NCBI GenBank assembly: GCA_036010905.1
Contig: DASCMH010000056.1
Coordinates: forward strand, 3,287 to 67,286
Length of the DNA: 64,000 nt
Origin: SMWD01 sp002729875
GTDB lineage: Bacteria > Pseudomonadota > Gammaproteobacteria > Steroidobacterales > GCA-2729495
Direction: 5' to 3'
Shown here: positions 60,745 to 64,000 of the stretch, one piece after another
Position numbering within the stretch: the first letter of the stretch is position 1
Layout of the letters: every line of letters starts with the position of its first letter
Translations under genes and position numbers: made by a program
The notes under the pieces: generated by a model
Seen by the model: the letters and a program-made list of their open reading frames with translations, nothing else
Told to the model about the DNA's origin: nothing
Database searches by the model: none

Positions 60745-62640
60745 ATGACTTTAATCGATAATGAGAATGCCGCCAAGAACTGGAACCACAGGAAGGCTGG
60801 CCGCTTTACGAGAGTAAAATTGTCATCCTCGGTCAGCGTTTTATTAGTGAGCCTGTTAAGCATTGCCGGCAGCGGCGGAAAAATAACCTCGGCCAGCGCC
60901 GCTGAGGCCATTGCCGGTACGGCAAGCCTGTCAGGCTCGATAACGGCCGAAAACCCCTTCACAGCCGCTCAGGTCTATGCCAGGAATATGGACAAGAACA
61001 TGCTGTACATGGTGTACACAAACCGCGGTCGATACTCGGCAATCAACCTGATGCCCGGCGGTTATGAGGTCTGGGCGGAGAAAGGTGAACTGAAGTCGGA
61101 ACATCGGATGCTGCGCATTCAGGCCGGAGATAAACTGACAGTGGACCTGCTTATGCAACCCGGTCCGGATTTTGCGCTGACATCAAAAGACCGGGCGATG
61201 GGTGGACCCCAATTTGGCCTGGGTGCCAGAGACGGTGTAGTACTGCTGAGCTACGAAGAGTTGTACCCGCCAGGCCCGGGTCTTGATATTGCGACGATCA
61301 CTTGCATTAGTTGCCACGGAGGATCATTCCTGCCTACACAACACAGGTCGAAAGCCGAGTGGATCGCGATGATCGGCATTATGCTCAATCCGGCCGGAGC
61401 ATTTGCACAGGGTTCGACTTTAACGGTCACCGCAGAACAAACGGAGATCCTGGCAAACTACCTGGCCAGCAATTTCGGCCCGGACAGCCCGGCACGCGGA
61501 CTGAAGATTGATGTTGAATTACCACTGGACGAGGAAACGCTGTCCAAGGCGATGTTCATCGAGTATTTGTTGCCTCTCCTCCCGGAGGCGGATCTATACC
61601 GTCGCTCCGCAGCTCAACCCGGCAAGCATCGGACGCTGGAACCAAAGCTGGACAACTTCGGCAATATCTTTGCCACCAACGGCATTATCGGCATCGCCAG
61701 GCTCGACCCCAGGACGGCTCAATTCAGCCACTTCCCCTTCGGTACCGATACACAAAACCATGCAGTCGACATGTACGGAAAACCAAAATCGGACCCAGCT
61801 TCGATCTGGTCGAACATCTACGCTCATGGTCTGACAATCGATTCGAACAACCATGTTTTCTGGCTGGAATACCAGGGCCGGCATGTGGGCCGGCTGGATC
61901 CGGAAACCGGCAAGATGGATCGGTTTCCGATTGACCCGAAGGGTGTTGTCGTGGACGAGAAGGGGATCGCCGGCAACGTCCGCGGGCATACGCCGCACCT
62001 GGACTCTGAAGAAAATGTCTGGTTCACCGTTATCCGCGGCAACAAGATCGGTGTCTGGAACCGCACTACGGAGGAGATCACCCTCTGGGAAGTCCCGACC
62101 GTAAACTCCTTTCCCTACGGCATCGATATGGATAAGAACGATGAGGTATGGTTTGCCGAACTACTCGGCTGCAAGGTCGGCAGATTCAATACCAAGACGG
62201 AGCGCTTCACCGAGTATCCCAGCCTGGCAACGCCGTGTGCCCTTAATCGCCTCACGGTCGATGCCAAGGGCATCGTCTGGTACTCCGTATTTAATAAAGG
62301 GATCCTGGGCCGGCTAGACCCGAAAACGGGTGAGCAGGTTGAGTACGATGTACTGCCCTTTACGGATGAAAATATCTCCATGCCCTACGGCATCATCGCG
62401 GATCAGAACAATCAGATCTGGTTTGGCGATGGCGGCATGGGTGGAACACTGATCAGGTTTAACCCGGAGACAGAAAAGTTTACCTACTACCCGGAACCCA
62501 GGCAGGGTGACAACCCCAATATTGATATCACGCGCGAGGGAGCGATTATCTTCACGTCCCGCTCGAGCGAACAGTCTGCAATTGGTATTTTTTATCCTGA
62601 CGTCAGCAAAATGACAGGTTACGGGACCTACCGTAAATAG
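60745..62640 (+). CDS. Exported protein with one c-type heme motif and Vgb-like beta-propeller
   Basis: 631-aa paralogue of the protein at 36990-38966. A signal region (residues about 25-53, ending SASAAEA) replaces the lipobox; residues about 60-140 are the beta-sandwich (GRYSAINLMPGGYEVWAEKG); CISCH (187-191) is the heme c motif after the shared YPPGPGLDI; propeller repeats follow (LDPETGKMDRFPID, YGIDMDKNDEVWFAELLG, VDAKGIVWYSVFNKG, IADQNNQIWFGDGG). GGAGGGAC precedes the start. Divergent from the isochorismatase-fold gene across a LacI-type operator. Confidence 0.82.
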   Translation: MTLIDNENAAKNWNHRKAGRFTRVKLSSSVSVLLVSLLSIAGSGGKITSASAAEAIAGTASLSGSITAENPFTAAQVYARNMDKNMLYMVYTNRGRYSAINLMPGGYEVWAEKGELKSEHRMLRIQAGDKLTVDLLMQPGPDFALTSKDRAMGGPQFGLGARDGVVLLSYEELYPPGPGLDIATITCISCHGGSFLPTQHRSKAEWIAMIGIMLNPAGAFAQGSTLTVTAEQTEILANYLASNFGPDSPARGLKIDVELPLDEETLSKAMFIEYLLPLLPEADLYRRSAAQPGKHRTLEPKLDNFGNIFATNGIIGIARLDPRTAQFSHFPFGTDTQNHAVDMYGKPKSDPASIWSNIYAHGLTIDSNNHVFWLEYQGRHVGRLDPETGKMDRFPIDPKGVVVDEKGIAGNVRGHTPHLDSEENVWFTVIRGNKIGVWNRTTEEITLWEVPTVNSFPYGIDMDKNDEVWFAELLGCKVGRFNTKTERFTEYPSLATPCALNRLTVDAKGIVWYSVFNKGILGRLDPKTGEQVEYDVLPFTDENISMPYGIIADQNNQIWFGDGGMGGTLIRFNPETEKFTYYPEPRQGDNPNIDITREGAIIFTSRSSEQSAIGIFYPDVSKMTGYGTYRK

Positions 62641-62713
62641 AGACAGGAACCGGGTTTAGTACGACGGCGCCGCGGGCATTTCCCGTATGAAAATATGCAC
62701 GAATGTCTGATTC

Positions 62714-62740
62714 AAAAAAAGCGGTCGAAGTTCCGACCGC
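62714..62740 (-). terminator. Intrinsic terminator of the Rieske oxygenase gene
   Basis: GCGGTCG (62721-62727) and CGACCGC (62734-62740) form a 7-bp stem with a six-base loop. On the minus strand the hairpin is followed directly by TTTTTTT (62720-62714), the classic Rho-independent form, 29 bp after the stop codon. It could also end the plus-strand propeller transcript, less efficiently. Confidence 0.85.
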
Positions 62741-62768
62741 CTCTTCTGCAGATTTAATTTGCAAAACC

Positions 62769-63986
62769 TTAGCCGTTATTGGCTTTTAGTTGTTCAGTTG
62801 CATCAATCAACGGAATAGGATCAAGCACCCAATTGCCTTTGCTTCGTCGTGCCGGGCTAGGAATGGCAAACGCCGTATCTGTATCTATGTCTGTACCACC
62901 ACTGCGACGCTTGAATTCCTTCCAATCGATCCGCCAGCCCATCTCGTCAAACTTTCTCAGCCATTTGCGATAGGCTGCGATGGCCTGATCTGCCGGCACC
63001 AGCGCTTCCTTGGTATTGCTCAGCGGCGTTCGCGTCGGATGGACTTCCTGCAGGATCGCGACATCCTGTCCGGCAATGATTTTATTACGGGCGAGGATGG
63101 ATTCATCGTGTTCCGGCCCCAGCAGGAAATTGCGCATGTTCAGCGAAAAGATGATGGTCTTGTTCGATTCCACCGGTTGCTCGAAAAAGTACTGGCGCAT
63201 GCCTTTGTCCGGCGTGAAGTTGATATAGGTGGGCATGCAGTTCGGGCCATAGGTGCCGCCGCCGACTTTGACAAAGCTGCGTTCGGTTTTCATTTGACCC
63301 CAGGGCGTACTACCCCCCTTGGCAGTGGGATGGTTGCTCTGTGGCAGGGCAGGCCCATCGAAGTTGTGCCAGAACCAGAGACCCCAACCCTGGCGATGAT
63401 CATCGAGTTCAATATCGTTAACCCGGTAGGTGTCTCGATTACTCCCCGAGAAGCCATGGGTTGGATGCACGAATTCATTATGCGCAGGGTCCAGGCCATT
63501 CTCTATCGACCGTTCATAGTAAAAGTCCACGTCGTAAAGCAACCATGGGCTGGCGTGCCAGCCGGGCTGATCATACTCCTCGATGGTGAGCAGTGGAGGC
63601 CGTTCCGTTTCGGACAGGTCGCCCAGGAAGGCGAAGACGACGCCGTATTTCTCCTCTACCGGATAGCTATCAACTTTGGCACGGGGTGGCGTCTTAGTGC
63701 CGTAGCCGTTGGACGGGATATTCACGCAGTTGCCAGCACCGTCGAACTCCCAGCCGTGGTAGGGGCAGACGATGCACCCGTCGATAATCCGCGGCGCACT
63801 CTCCAGTGAGGACCACGCGCCGCCCAGCGAACCGCCACGGTGGCAACAGGTGTCGCTCAGCACGTGAGCGTTGTTTTCACCATCGCGAAATGCCACGAAG
63901 TTCAAGCCGAGTACCTTTACCTTTTTTGGCGTACCCGTGACGAGTTCTTCACTTAGAACGATTGGGTACCAGAAATTGATATACAT
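62769..63986 (-). CDS. Rieske non-heme iron oxygenase, alpha subunit
   Basis: 405-aa oxygenase of the ring-hydroxylating/demethylase type. The Rieske [2Fe-2S] ligands are Cys48-His49 (DTCCHRGGSLGG) and Cys74/His77 (CPYHGWEFD); the mononuclear iron site is the NGLDPAHNEFVHPTHGF block (about residues 160-176) with two His and, later, the Asp. Its reductase partner is not in the window. It starts with ATG after AAGGAG at the window edge, so an upstream gene or promoter is not visible. Substrate unknown; terpenoid, steroid or aromatic ether are possible. Confidence 0.92.
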   Translation of the reverse strand: MYINFWYPIVLSEELVTGTPKKVKVLGLNFVAFRDGENNAHVLSDTCCHRGGSLGGAWSSLESAPRIIDGCIVCPYHGWEFDGAGNCVNIPSNGYGTKTPPRAKVDSYPVEEKYGVVFAFLGDLSETERPPLLTIEEYDQPGWHASPWLLYDVDFYYERSIENGLDPAHNEFVHPTHGFSGSNRDTYRVNDIELDDHRQGWGLWFWHNFDGPALPQSNHPTAKGGSTPWGQMKTERSFVKVGGGTYGPNCMPTYINFTPDKGMRQYFFEQPVESNKTIIFSLNMRNFLLGPEHDESILARNKIIAGQDVAILQEVHPTRTPLSNTKEALVPADQAIAAYRKWLRKFDEMGWRIDWKEFKRRSGGTDIDTDTAFAIPSPARRSKGNWVLDPIPLIDATEQLKANNG

Positions 63987-64000
63987 GACCGACTCCTTAA

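Noticed and set aside
62790..63809. 339-aa open frame on the plus strand opposite the Rieske oxygenase gene
   Set aside because: It is a shadow of a well-supported gene, has no recognisable domain, and its composition is that of a reverse-complement reading.
1..64000. tRNA, rRNA, CRISPR arrays, insertion sequences, prophage or integrase genes
   Set aside because: Looked for by eye through gaps and gene products; no cloverleaf, repeat-spacer array, transposase or phage protein was recognised. A dedicated scan could still find short RNA genes.

Overview
The window is a bacterial chromosome segment, most likely from a gammaproteobacterium. The order spoT-ridA-recG, followed by ubiA, comF, bioB/bioC, a heme A synthase, uvrD and trkA-trkH, is ordinary gammaproteobacterial housekeeping content. 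The abundance of transporters for organic acids (TRAP and tripartite tricarboxylate types), a TonB receptor and a PQQ dehydrogenase suggests a free-living aerobic heterotroph, perhaps marine or sediment. I cannot place it to genus. No rRNA, tRNA, CRISPR array, insertion sequence or prophage gene was recognised.

Region 1 (1-17.7 kb) is core genome: the 3' part of spoT, ridA, recG, ubiA, comF (opposite strand), bioB, a bioC-like methyltransferase, ctaA with an overlapping unknown gene, uvrD, trkA, trkH, and two TRAP transporter membrane subunits without a binding protein. Region 2 (17.7-22 kb) is accessory: a sulfotransferase N-terminal remnant, several small membrane or enzyme genes on the minus strand, and a histone-deacetylase-like enzyme with a Tat leader.

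Region 3 (22-64 kb) is a large catabolic island. It holds two intact LacI-family repressors and one decayed LacI gene. It also encodes outer and inner membrane uptake (TonB receptor, GPH symporter, MFS proteins, TctCBA) and periplasmic or envelope oxidation (PQQ dehydrogenase, two beta-propeller proteins each with one c-type heme motif). The remaining enzymes are aldehyde dehydrogenase, CN-hydrolase, MmgE/PrpD protein, FAD-linked oxidase, HyuA/HyuB, a ThDP enzyme, acyl-CoA dehydrogenase, an isochorismatase-fold protein, several SDR proteins and a Rieske oxygenase.

The main result is that these scattered transcription units share a LacI-type palindrome with consensus TTGYAAACGTTTRCAA. In five cases its left half is itself the -35 box of a promoter with exactly 17 bp to a good -10 box. 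These five promoters lie before the FGE-like lipoprotein, the TonB receptor, the CN-hydrolase, hyuB and the isochorismatase-fold gene. Weaker copies lie before the GPH symporter and the second lacI. A second palindrome (ATGCACTCGTGTGCAA, identical at two places 16 kb apart) marks the methyltransferase operon and the PQQ dehydrogenase/membrane-protein divergon. I infer one coordinated, LacI-controlled catabolic regulon of about 40 kb whose substrate is unknown; hydrolysis of a C-N or cyclic amide bond and oxidation of an alcohol to an acid are the chemistries most strongly suggested.
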